Shown one piece after another: positions 1 to 6,603 of a stretch of DNA of 20,540 nucleotides. The notes under the pieces are model-generated. The model was not told where the DNA came from. It made no database searches and saw only the letters and a list, made by a program, of their open reading frames with translations. The position numbers and the translations under genes are program-made. The stretch's first letter is position 1; each line of letters begins with the position of its first letter. The DNA is from JACIWB01 sp038818725 (lineage in GTDB: Archaea; Thermoplasmatota; E2; UBA202; JdFR-43). Location: assembly GCA_038818725.1 (NCBI GenBank), contig JAWAYL010000019.1:1-20540 (forward strand), written 5' to 3'.

Positions 1-120
1 AATTTTAGGAAAATTTTTCTTTTGATCTTAAAATACTTGGGATGGGAAATACTCGAGGAAATGAAATGTGCTGAACTAATCTGTTGCAACAATATTATGA
101 GCAAAATGGCAATAACAAAC

Positions 121-127
121 TATAAAA
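121..127 (+). promoter_or_regulatory. TATA-like element of sucC
   Basis: A tataaaa element centred about 24 bases before the sucC ATG at 148, with no Shine-Dalgarno between them. This spacing fits an archaeal TATA box driving a leaderless transcript. The rest of 1-147 shows no gene, RNA or repeat that I can support. Confidence 0.55.
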
Positions 128-147
128 ATTCGGCTTAATTTCCTGCT

Positions 148-1212
148 ATGAAATTACTTGAGCATCAGGGAAAGGAGCTTTTTGAAAGATACGGCATTCC
201 AGTGCCGGAGGGGAAAGTTATTGAAAGAAAAGAGGAATTAAAAAGCATATCCATTCCTTTTCCATGGGCGCTTAAAGCACAAGTTCTGGCTGGCGGGCGC
301 GGCAAGGCTGGGGGAATAAAATTTGCTGAGAGCTTGAAGGAAGCGGAAGAAATTTTTGATGAAATGATTGGAAAGGAAATAAAAGGAGAAAAAATTAGGA
401 AAATTTTGGTTGAAGAAAAGATAAGCATAGATAAAGAATATTATCTGAGTTTTTTTATTGATAGGAGTAGCAAGCAATATCTTATGATGTTTTGTAGCGA
501 AGGAGGAGTGGAAATTGAAAGTGTTGCTGAAAAGGTTAAAAAAATATATGTAAATCCTCTTATAGGATTGCAAAGCTATCATCTTCGCAAGATTCCTCAA
601 GAAGCAAGAGAAATTGCAAAAAATTTGTTCAAGCTTTTTGTTGAAAAGGATTGTGAGCTTGCGGAAATAAATCCTCTTATAATTTCAAATGGCAAAGCAA
701 TAGCGGGAGATGCAAAAATAATTATTGATAACAATTCAATTTATCGCCATCCTGAGCTGCCAAAAGAATTTGTTGAGCTCTCACCCCTCGAAAAAGAGGC
801 AAAGGAGAAGAATATTGCATTTGTTCAGCTTGATGGAAGCGTTGGAGTGATTGCAAATGGAGCTGGCTTAACGATGGCAACACTTGATGCCCTTAATGAA
901 TTCAACGGAAAAGGAGGAGTATTTCTTGATTTGGGAGGAACAGATGATGTAGAAAAAGTGAAGCAAGCATTTGAACTTATGGCAAAAGCTGATCAAAAGG
1001 CAATATTTATAAATCTATTTGGAGGGATAACAAAATGTGATACTGTTGCCAAAGGAATTGTTGAATTTATGAAAGAAAAAAAGATTAGCAAGCCAGTTGT
1101 GGCTAGAATTAAAGGAATTAATGAAGAAGAAGCAAAAAAATTACTAAAAGATTATGTTATAATTGCAGATTCTTTTGAAGAAGCAGCCCGCAAGGCGGTT
1201 GAGGTGAGCTAA
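148..1212 (+). CDS. sucC: Succinyl-CoA ligase (ADP-forming-type) subunit beta
   Basis: Beta subunit of succinyl-CoA synthetase, which couples succinyl-CoA cleavage to nucleotide phosphorylation in the TCA cycle; cytoplasmic, working with SucD encoded next. The N-terminus has the family start (LLEHQGKELFERYGIPVP) and the ATP-grasp nucleotide loop near residues 44-60 (AQVLAGGRGKAGGIKFA). The Mg ligand region AEINPL (172-177) and GDAK (187-190) are present. The C-terminal ligase domain shows NGAG (237-240) and NLFGGITKCD (289-298), the part that helps bind succinate and phosphate. At 354 residues it is somewhat shorter than E. coli SucC (388), with no motif missing that I can see. Nucleotide preference (ATP or GTP) cannot be read from the sequence, and other acid-CoA ligases such as malate-CoA ligase share the fold. 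The ATG is chosen because it matches the family N-terminus and sits at leaderless distance from a TATA box. Confidence 0.95.
   Translation: MKLLEHQGKELFERYGIPVPEGKVIERKEELKSISIPFPWALKAQVLAGGRGKAGGIKFAESLKEAEEIFDEMIGKEIKGEKIRKILVEEKISIDKEYYLSFFIDRSSKQYLMMFCSEGGVEIESVAEKVKKIYVNPLIGLQSYHLRKIPQEAREIAKNLFKLFVEKDCELAEINPLIISNGKAIAGDAKIIIDNNSIYRHPELPKEFVELSPLEKEAKEKNIAFVQLDGSVGVIANGAGLTMATLDALNEFNGKGGVFLDLGGTDDVEKVKQAFELMAKADQKAIFINLFGGITKCDTVAKGIVEFMKEKKISKPVVARIKGINEEEAKKLLKDYVIIADSFEEAARKAVEVS
1201..1206 (+). promoter_or_regulatory. Ribosome binding site of sucD
   Basis: GAGGTG lies inside the last codons of sucC, six bases before the sucD ATG at 1213. It fits internal translation of sucD from a shared sucCD transcript and contrasts with the leaderless starts elsewhere in the window. 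Confidence 0.6.
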
Positions 1213-2088
1213 ATGGCAATATGGGCAGATGAAAAAGTAAGATTGCTTGTTCAAGGAATAACTGGGCATCAGGGAAAATTTCATACAAAAGCAATGAAAG
1301 AATTTGGAACAAACATAGTTGCAGGTGTAACTCCTGGGAAAGGAGGTACGGATATTGAAGGAGTGCGAGTTTATGATACCGTTGAGGAAGCAATGGAAAT
1401 GAAGCCAAATGCGAGCATTATTTTTGTTCCTGCCCCTTATGCCTCTGATGCAGTTATTGAAGCTCTTGATGCAGGAATAAAGCTTGTTGTTGTAATAACT
1501 GAAAACATACCATTTCATGATGCAATAAAATTTGTGAATTATGCAAAATATAAAGATGCAATTTTAATTGGTCCAAATTGTCCAGGGATAGTTTCGCCAG
1601 GGAAAACAAAAATAGGAATATTTCCAAATCATATCTTTAAAAAAGGAAATGTTGGAGTTGCCTCTCGTTCTGGAACACTTACCTATGAGATAGTAAATGA
1701 GTTAAGCAATGCTGGAATAGGTCAATCAACATGCATTGGTCTTGGAGGAGATCCAATTACTGGAAAAAATTTCATCGATGCTTTAGATGCTTTCGAAAGA
1801 GATGAGGAAACAGATGCAATTGTGCTTGTTGGTGAAATAGGAGGAACAGCGGAGGAGGAAGCTGCAGAATTCATAGAGAAGAAAATAAGCAAACCAGTCT
1901 ATGCATACATAGCTGGTAGAACAGCTCCAGAAGGCAAGAGAATGGGGCATGCTGGCGCAATAATAGCGGGAGGCAAAGGAACGGCGAGCTCAAAAATAGA
2001 AGCATTTAAAAAAGCAGGCGTTAAGGTTGCTCGTTTTCCAAGTGAGATAGCAAGAATGATAAAAAATGATAAGGAAATTTGGAAATAA
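1213..2088 (+). CDS. sucD: Succinyl-CoA ligase subunit alpha
   Basis: Alpha subunit of succinyl-CoA synthetase, carrying the CoA-binding Rossmann domain and the phosphohistidine. The CoA-binding motif is QGITGHQGKFHT (14-25), followed by GVTPGKGG (38-45). GPNCPGIVSPGKTKIG (120-135) is characteristic of the family. The active-site histidine is His246 in RMGHAGAIIAGGKGTASSK, the same residue number as in E. coli SucD. The length of 291 residues is normal. The gene starts directly after the sucC stop codon, so the two subunits are almost certainly co-transcribed. The next gene begins inside its last 23 bases. Confidence 0.96.
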   Translation: MAIWADEKVRLLVQGITGHQGKFHTKAMKEFGTNIVAGVTPGKGGTDIEGVRVYDTVEEAMEMKPNASIIFVPAPYASDAVIEALDAGIKLVVVITENIPFHDAIKFVNYAKYKDAILIGPNCPGIVSPGKTKIGIFPNHIFKKGNVGVASRSGTLTYEIVNELSNAGIGQSTCIGLGGDPITGKNFIDALDAFERDEETDAIVLVGEIGGTAEEEAAEFIEKKISKPVYAYIAGRTAPEGKRMGHAGAIIAGGKGTASSKIEAFKKAGVKVARFPSEIARMIKNDKEIWK

Positions 2089-2557
2089 ATGCCCAAAAAT
2101 AAGTAAATCTGCAATTGTTGATGATAATGCATTGATAATTGGAGATGTTTTTATTGATGATTTTGCAAACATATGGCCATATGTCTTACTTCGAGCGACT
2201 GATGAAAAAATTTTTATAGGAAAAAAAGCTGCTGTGCTTGATAAATCATTTATTGAATCGCCTAAAGAAGTGATGGTTGGAGAAGGTAGTATAATTTCTC
2301 ATGGTTCAATTATACATGGAAGTAGAATAGGAAAAAATGTTTTAGTTGGAATTGGAGCAATAATTCTTGAAGTAGAAATTGGAAATAATTGCATAATTGC
2401 ATCTGGAAGTGTTGTTAAAGATAATATAGAAGAAAATTCTTTTGTTGCAGGCATTCCAGGAAAAGTTTTAAGAGAAGTTAGTAAAGAAGAAATTGAGAAA
2501 AATAAAAAAGTTTGTGAGGAAATGTATAATAAAGCGAAATTATTAAAAGGGTTATGA
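2066..2557 (+). CDS. Gamma-carbonic anhydrase-like left-handed beta-helix protein
   Basis: Hexapeptide-repeat protein of the gamma-carbonic anhydrase/PaaY-like family (163 residues, usual length 150-180), expected to form a trimer of left-handed beta-helices. Visible family features are WPYVLLRATDEKIFIG (37-52), with the conserved Arg, then SHGSIIHGSRIGKNVLVGIGAIIL (78-101) and the C-terminal VAGIPGKVLREV. Family enzymes bind zinc with three histidines. Two are seen here (His79, His84), but the position of the first, normally in a GSVVHV-like strand, aligns with Glu64 in DKSFIESP. Catalysis as a carbonic anhydrase is therefore doubtful; an assembly, acyl-transfer or other metal-binding role is possible. 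It starts 23 bases inside sucD in another frame, so it probably belongs to the same operon. Confidence 0.8.
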   Translation: MIRKFGNKCPKISKSAIVDDNALIIGDVFIDDFANIWPYVLLRATDEKIFIGKKAAVLDKSFIESPKEVMVGEGSIISHGSIIHGSRIGKNVLVGIGAIILEVEIGNNCIIASGSVVKDNIEENSFVAGIPGKVLREVSKEEIEKNKKVCEEMYNKAKLLKGL

Positions 2558-3234
2558 TTGAAATCAATGGAAAAAAGGTTTATCTTCTGCCAGTTATTAG
2601 AGGGCTTGCAGGAGAGGGAGAAAAAGTAAAAAATCTATTTTATGAGATAAATCCAGATTGCATTGCAATAACCATTGCCGATGAAGATTTAAAGCTAGTT
2701 GGAAAAAAAATAGAAGCTACAAGCATGCCCGCCGAATGGCAATATTATCTTATACATCTTTCAAGATATGGCGAAATTACAATTCCTTCCCAAGACATAA
2801 CTGTTGCTGATGAAATCTCAAAAAAAGAAAATGTTCCATTAATTGCAGTTGATATGAATGATGACGAATATATGGAAAAATTTGTTGAATATATTTCTCT
2901 ATTTTCATTAATAAGATATTCAAGAAAAATTAAAAGATTAGCAAAAAAGAAATTCAACGCAAAAAATGCTGAAGAATTTGTTGTTATGTGGGAAAAAGAG
3001 CTCACCGCAATTAAATCATTTAAGAGGCTCGAAGAAGAAAGAGAGGATACAATTGTTAAAAAAATTCTAGATCTATGCAACAAATATGAAAAATTGCTTG
3101 TTATAGTTCCTTTTGAAAAATATGAATCAATATCTATAAAGTTAGAAAGGTATAAAAAACACTCGGCATTACCAAATCATGAGAAAGAAAGTAATAATAA
3201 TGGGCGCCGCTGGCAGGGATTTTCACAATTTTAA
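2554..3234 (+). CDS. Unrecognised protein with TraB-like layout
   Basis: I do not recognise this 226-residue soluble protein with certainty. Its layout recalls the TraB/PrgY family: an N-terminal strand with VYLLPVIRG (9-17), a helix then INPDCIAITIADED (32-45), VPLIAVDMNDDEYMEKF (94-110), a charged helical middle, then LEEEREDTIVKKIL (159-172) before KLLVIVPFEKYESISIKLE (180-198). The histidines expected in TraB-type GTAH and GxGH motifs are absent, so any relationship is distant and activity may be lost. The start overlaps the previous stop as ATGA (2554-2557), a sign of translational coupling. The last 18 residues (209-226) overlap the next gene in another frame and look like low-conservation tail. 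The function is unknown. Confidence 0.7.
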   Translation: MIEINGKKVYLLPVIRGLAGEGEKVKNLFYEINPDCIAITIADEDLKLVGKKIEATSMPAEWQYYLIHLSRYGEITIPSQDITVADEISKKENVPLIAVDMNDDEYMEKFVEYISLFSLIRYSRKIKRLAKKKFNAKNAEEFVVMWEKELTAIKSFKRLEEEREDTIVKKILDLCNKYEKLLVIVPFEKYESISIKLERYKKHSALPNHEKESNNNGRRWQGFSQF

Positions 3235-4480
3235 TGTTTTTTATAGAGACAATAAAAATTACGAAGTTGTTGCATTTACTGCAGCCCAAATTCCAAATAT
3301 AGCTGGGAGAAAATATCCCTCTGAGCTTGCTGGAAAGCTTTATCCAGATGGAATTCCTATATATGAAGAAGAAAAGCTGCCACAACTGATAGAGGAATAT
3401 GGTGTAGATGAAGTTGTCTTTTCCTATACAGATGTATCTTATAAAGAAGTAATGAATAAATCGGCAATAGTAAATTCTGCTGGTGCGGATTTTGTTTTAT
3501 TAAGCCCGCTTCATACAATGTTAAAATCAAGCAAGCCTGTCATTGCGATATGTGCAGTTAGAACTGGCTGTGGAAAATCACAGTTTTCAAGAAAAATTTT
3601 TGAGATTTTATCTGAAAAAAAGAAGGTTGTTGCAGTTCGTCATCCAATGCCTTATGGTGACTTAGTTAAACAGAAATGCCAGAGGTTTGCAAGCTATGAA
3701 GATTTAGATAAGCATGAATGTACAATAGAAGAAAGAGAAGAATATGAGCCCTACATAGATATGCACGGGGTTGTTTATGCTGGTGTAGATTATGAAGAAA
3801 TATTAAGAAAAGCTGAAAAAGAAGCGGATATTATAATATGGGATGGAGGAAATAACGATTTCCCTTTTTATAAGCCAGATTTGCATATAGTGGTTGCAGA
3901 TCCCCACAGGGCAGGGCATGAAGTTTCATATTATGCAGGAGAGATAAATGCAAGAATGGCTGATTATGTTATAATAAATAAGGTAGATACTGCAAATAGA
4001 GGAGATGTAGAAAAAGTAAGAGACAATATAAAAATGATAAATCCAAGGGCAAAAATAATTGAGGCAGAGTCCCCCATAAAAATTGAGGGGAAAATTGAGG
4101 GGAAAAAAGTATTGGTAATAGAAGATGGTCCCACAATTACGCATGGAGAAATGAAATATGGAGCAGCAACCATAGTAGCTAAAAATTTAGGACTTGAGAT
4201 AGTTGATGCAAAGAAATATGCAGTAGGTTCAATACTTGAGACATATAAAAAGTATTCTCATTTAGAAAAAGTATTGCCAGCGATGGGATATGGAAAAAGT
4301 CAGATAGAAGAACTCGAAGAAACAATAAACTCAGCTGATTGCGATTTTGTTCTTTCTGCGACACCAATTGACTTAAAGAGAATTCTTAATGTAAATAAAA
4401 AAATAGTTAGGGTTAGATATGGAGTTGGAGAGAAAGCGGAGAAAGAATTGAGAATAATATTAAAAAAATTTATGGATTAA
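3179..4480 (+). CDS. COG2403-type P-loop GTPase (cyclic 2,3-diphosphoglycerate synthetase-like)
   Basis: A 433-residue protein of the predicted GTPase family that also contains cyclic 2,3-diphosphoglycerate synthetase. The N-terminal Rossmann-like part begins KKVIIMGAAGRDFHNFN (3-19), the signature start of this family. The P-loop follows at about 126-134 (AVRTGCGKS). ADIIIWDGGNNDFPF (216-230) is the likely Walker B region, and NKVD (267-270) is the guanine-specificity motif. Cyclic diphosphoglycerate is known as a thermoprotectant in some methanogens; most COG2403 members have no proven reaction, so the substrate is not claimed here. The ATG at 3179 is kept because the next Met (3200) would cut the first strand. 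This start lies 56 bases inside the previous gene. Confidence 0.85.
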   Translation: MRKKVIIMGAAGRDFHNFNVFYRDNKNYEVVAFTAAQIPNIAGRKYPSELAGKLYPDGIPIYEEEKLPQLIEEYGVDEVVFSYTDVSYKEVMNKSAIVNSAGADFVLLSPLHTMLKSSKPVIAICAVRTGCGKSQFSRKIFEILSEKKKVVAVRHPMPYGDLVKQKCQRFASYEDLDKHECTIEEREEYEPYIDMHGVVYAGVDYEEILRKAEKEADIIIWDGGNNDFPFYKPDLHIVVADPHRAGHEVSYYAGEINARMADYVIINKVDTANRGDVEKVRDNIKMINPRAKIIEAESPIKIEGKIEGKKVLVIEDGPTITHGEMKYGAATIVAKNLGLEIVDAKKYAVGSILETYKKYSHLEKVLPAMGYGKSQIEELEETINSADCDFVLSATPIDLKRILNVNKKIVRVRYGVGEKAEKELRIILKKFMD

Positions 4481-4554
4481 GGATTGAGGAGAGCCTGGGC
4501 AGTATCTTAAAAATATTTTACTTTTACCAAAAAATTTATATAGGACTTTTCTTA

Positions 4555-4562
4555 TTATAAAT
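4555..4562 (+). promoter_or_regulatory. TATA-like element inside a palindrome, before the hairpin
   Basis: ttataaat lies within the inverted repeat cttatt-ata-aataag (4551-4565). Its centre is about 26 bases before 4585, the first base of the hairpin stem below, the normal archaeal TATA-to-start distance. Other AT-rich TATA-like strings occur at 4535-4542 and 4573-4580, so which one is used is uncertain. Confidence 0.35.
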
Positions 4563-4584
4563 AAGAAAAAATCTATAAAATATA

Positions 4585-4664
4585 GGCAAAGAGAGGAGTG
4601 AGGTGAAACTCTTTTTTTACTCTCCCCCTTGCCTCCGCCTCGCTCCTCTCGCCTTAATTTTTTT
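4585..4664 (+). ncRNA. Candidate structured small RNA (or strong hairpin terminator)
   Basis: A GC-rich hairpin stands in AT-rich surroundings. The arm 4591-4603 (gagaggagtgagg) pairs with 4638-4650 (cctcgctcctctc) over 13 consecutive pairs including one G-U. Beyond a three-A bulge, GGC (4585-4587) pairs with GCC (4651-4653). The 34-base loop is pyrimidine-rich. Seven T residues follow at 4658-4664, as at archaeal termination sites. A TATA-like element ends about 22 bases upstream. No tRNA, C/D-box, SRP or RNase P signature is visible. It lies between two plus-strand genes, so it could instead be only the terminator of the GTPase operon; the upstream TATA spacing is the reason to consider an independent transcript. 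Confidence 0.4.
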
Positions 4665-4701
4665 GTTGTATATATAATCTCCTAAATTTTTAAAAGAAAA
4701 A

Positions 4702-4709
4702 GTTTAAAG
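4702..4709 (+). promoter_or_regulatory. TATA-like element of GGGP synthase
   Basis: gtttaaag preceded by a purine-rich stretch (possible BRE), centred about 25 bases before the ATG at 4731. No Shine-Dalgarno lies between, consistent with a leaderless mRNA. Confidence 0.5.
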
Positions 4710-4730
4710 CTTGCGAGAAATTCTTTTTTG

Positions 4731-5459
4731 ATGATTGAAAAAATGAGGCAAGCAAGAATGCATTTCACCCTTATCGATCCTGATAAGCAGAGTGCCAAAA
4801 AAGCGGGAGAGATGGCAAAAATTTGTGCAAGTTATGGAAGTGATGCAATAATGGTTGGTGGCTCAACTGCAGAAAAAGAGGGAATAAAAAGATGCGTTGA
4901 GGAAATAAAAAATAGTTGCGACTTGCCAGTAATAATATTTCCAAATTCAGCAGATAGCATAGTTGAAAATGCGGATTATATTTTTTTTATGGAATTTCTT
5001 AATTCAATGGTATATGAACATATAAGAGGAGAGCAACTTAGAGGAGGAATAATTGTCAAAAAAATTGGAATAAAGCCAATTCCGATGGGTTATATGGTTA
5101 TAAGCACAAGCAGCAAGCCAACAACTGTTGAAACAAAAACAATGCTTGATAGAATAGGGGAAAATGACTATGAAAAAGCAATAAGGTATGCAGCATATGC
5201 AGAATGCATGGGTATGGACTGCATATATCTTGATGCTGGTTCAAATGCAGAAAAGCCAGTGCCAGATGAAATGATAAAGGAAATAAGAAAATTTATAAAA
5301 ATCCCTTTAATAGTTGGAGGCGGAATAAAAACGCCGGAGCAGGCAAGAAAAAAAATAGAGGCGGGAGCAAATGTAATTGTAACTGGCACACTTGCTGAAG
5401 AAAATATCGAAAAAATTAAGGAAATAATAGAAGCAATAAAGTCAGCACCTTCCTCTTGA
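4731..5459 (+). CDS. Geranylgeranylglyceryl phosphate synthase (PcrB-like TIM barrel)
   Basis: Joins sn-glycerol-1-phosphate to geranylgeranyl diphosphate, the first ether-bond step of archaeal membrane lipid synthesis; cytoplasmic or membrane-associated (beta/alpha)8 barrel. Family signatures are HFTLIDPDK (11-19), IMVGGST (40-46), IIFPNSADSIVENADYIFF (68-86), YMVISTSSKPTTVE (121-134), IYLDAGSNA (165-173), PLIVGGGIKTPEQA (192-205) and IVTGTLAEE (216-224). The last three form the phosphate and glycerol-phosphate site. AGSNA in place of YGSG-type wording points to the group II enzymes found in Thermoplasmata, among others. The ATG is preferred over the in-frame TTG directly before it. The 242-residue length is normal. 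Its 3' end overlaps the convergent DUF99 gene by 18 bases. Confidence 0.93.
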   Translation: MIEKMRQARMHFTLIDPDKQSAKKAGEMAKICASYGSDAIMVGGSTAEKEGIKRCVEEIKNSCDLPVIIFPNSADSIVENADYIFFMEFLNSMVYEHIRGEQLRGGIIVKKIGIKPIPMGYMVISTSSKPTTVETKTMLDRIGENDYEKAIRYAAYAECMGMDCIYLDAGSNAEKPVPDEMIKEIRKFIKIPLIVGGGIKTPEQARKKIEAGANVIVTGTLAEENIEKIKEIIEAIKSAPSS

Positions 5460-6011
5460 TTCTCCTTTTTTTATTCCAGTTGCTATTAAATGAGCAACTC
5501 TTAATGGCTCTGGAATTGCTCCTCTTACTATAGACACCTTTATTGCATCAATTGCAGAATTCTTTTCAATTCCAAAATATTTTATATACACAGGATACTT
5601 TAATTTAATTTCTTCTGTCCTTCCTTTATTTATTAATTCAATTCTCTCCTTCCAGTCATCGAAATGCTTTTTCAAAGCTTCTTCTATCTTTTTAAAATTT
5701 GGTTTTTTTCTTGCAATTGTAATAACAGGAATATGCGTGGCTAGAAATATTTTTTCGCCATCAACTATATTGAAGCCACCGAGAGCAATTCCATTTATCA
5801 TAATTATCTTTATTTGTCCCTTGTGCCTGCTTCCCTCAATCATGCTAATTATTTTATCTGTTGCATCCTTTCCATCTACTTCTATTGTTGTTTTTAAAAC
5901 TCCTTCAAGATATTTTCCTCCTCGCATAACTGCGCCTACAATGTCAGTATTTTTTTCTTTAAATGAAAATGGCATATCATCTATTCCAACTATTCTTATC
6001 TCTTTTTTCAT
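5442..6011 (-). CDS. DUF99 family protein (endonuclease V-like fold)
   Basis: A 189-residue archaeal DUF99/COG1628 protein, a family with remote similarity to endonuclease V nucleases. The N-terminus EIRIVGIDDMPFSF (4-17) carries the paired acidic residues Asp11-Asp12, followed by VGAVMRGGKYLEGVLKT, where the family has an R-G-x-x-x-E-G motif. KIIMINGIALGGFNIVD and the C-terminal IPEPLRVAHLIATGI are further conserved blocks. No biochemical role is established; a nuclease or RNA-related role is inferred from the fold. Its ATG overlaps the stop of the upstream Pth2 gene (ATGA, 6008-6011), so it is probably co-translated with Pth2. Confidence 0.88.
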   Translation of the reverse strand: MKKEIRIVGIDDMPFSFKEKNTDIVGAVMRGGKYLEGVLKTTIEVDGKDATDKIISMIEGSRHKGQIKIIMINGIALGGFNIVDGEKIFLATHIPVITIARKKPNFKKIEEALKKHFDDWKERIELINKGRTEEIKLKYPVYIKYFGIEKNSAIDAIKVSIVRGAIPEPLRVAHLIATGIKKGESRGRC

Positions 6012-6352
6012 TTTAATGGAAGATGCCCAGTTATTTTATCTATTCTCTCTTCTTCATCTGGACCAATTGCAAGAGCGGTTAATGTGCCTTCTTTAAGCTC
6101 AGTTAAGCCAGCATCTCTTATAAGCGAGTTGAAGATTTTCTCCTTGCTTGCTTTTTTTTGCAATTGAATAATTTCTTCCTCGCTTGCTTCAAGAACAACT
6201 TTTTTCTGCCCTTCTTCCATCCATTTTTTAACTTTTGCCTTATCTTTTTTCCATGCCTTGATTGCACAGTCAACTGCTGCATGAGCAACTTGCGCCGCCA
6301 TCTTTCCAGGAGACATTTCTATTTTATTTACTACTATAACCATTTTGAGCAT
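6008..6352 (-). CDS. pth2: Peptidyl-tRNA hydrolase, archaeal type (Pth2)
   Basis: Releases tRNA from peptidyl-tRNAs that drop off the ribosome. The Pth2 signature is plain: MVIVVNKIEMSPGKMAAQVAHAA (residues 4-26) includes the GK-AAQ-HA catalytic and tRNA-binding core. VVLEASEEEIIQLQKKA and SLIRDAGLTEL follow, then LTALAIGPDEEERIDKITGHL near the end. From this ATG the protein has 114 residues, close to the usual 115-120. An in-frame TTG 42 bases upstream (6394) would add 14 residues not expected in the family, so I chose the Met just before KMVIVV; Met at 6343 is also possible. The start lies 29 bases inside the preceding 82-residue gene. Confidence 0.93.
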   Translation of the reverse strand: MLKMVIVVNKIEMSPGKMAAQVAHAAVDCAIKAWKKDKAKVKKWMEEGQKKVVLEASEEEIIQLQKKASKEKIFNSLIRDAGLTELKEGTLTALAIGPDEEERIDKITGHLPLK

Positions 6353-6572
6353 TTTTCCATTCCTCAGCAAGCTTTTTTGCATTTTCCCATTCAATTGCTC
6401 CTTTTACAATAATGTTTTCATCTTTTTTCTCTATATGACGAAAAGGGATTGCATAAAATTCATTATTCCTTTTTATTATGAGTAGATCTTTATATACTGA
6501 AATGCTCTCTCCTATTCTATTTCCTTCTGAGTCAATTATAAATCTTGCAATATAATCAATTTTTTTTGGCAT
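6324..6572 (-). CDS. Small PRC-barrel-like archaeal protein
   Basis: An 82-residue soluble protein. YIARFIIDSEGNRIGESISV (7-26), then DLLIIKRNNEFYAIPFRHIEKKDENIIVKG (29-58), looks like the beta-strand pattern of small PRC-barrel-like or DUF5749-type archaeal proteins, with a charged C-terminal helix after it. The function is unknown. It is first in a minus-strand group with pth2 and the DUF99 gene, with overlapping junctions, so a link to translation is possible but unproven. A TATA-like element lies about 24 bases upstream, within the region before the divergent flavoprotein gene. Confidence 0.72.
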   Translation of the reverse strand: MPKKIDYIARFIIDSEGNRIGESISVYKDLLIIKRNNEFYAIPFRHIEKKDENIIVKGAIEWENAKKLAEEWKNAQNGYSSK

Positions 6573-6574
6573 TA

Positions 6575-6583
6575 ATATTAAAT
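6575..6583 (+). promoter_or_regulatory. TATA-like element of the flavoprotein gene
   Basis: atattaaat centred about 25 bases before the ATG at 6604. It overlaps the 31-base gap to the divergent gene starting at 6572, so the two promoters are interleaved. Confidence 0.45.
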
Positions 6584-6592
6584 ATGCAATGG

Positions 6593-6600
6593 ATTTAAAT
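6593..6600 (-). promoter_or_regulatory. TATA-like element of the 82-residue protein operon
   Basis: The palindrome atttaaat, read on the minus strand, is centred about 24 bases before the start at 6572. It lies between the two candidate starts (6589, 6604) of the divergent flavoprotein gene, which argues for 6604 as the true start. Confidence 0.45.
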
Positions 6601-6603
6601 ACA

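Noticed and set aside
3146..3234. Programmed frameshift joining the TraB-like protein to the COG2403 GTPase
   Set aside because: The A-run at 3154-3159 is not in the phase of a -1 slippery heptamer, a +1 shift would be needed, and the GTPase has a good ATG of its own.
6353..6394. Upstream TTG start for Pth2 adding 14 residues
   Set aside because: The added residues come from the coding region of the 82-residue protein in another frame and do not belong to the Pth2 family start.
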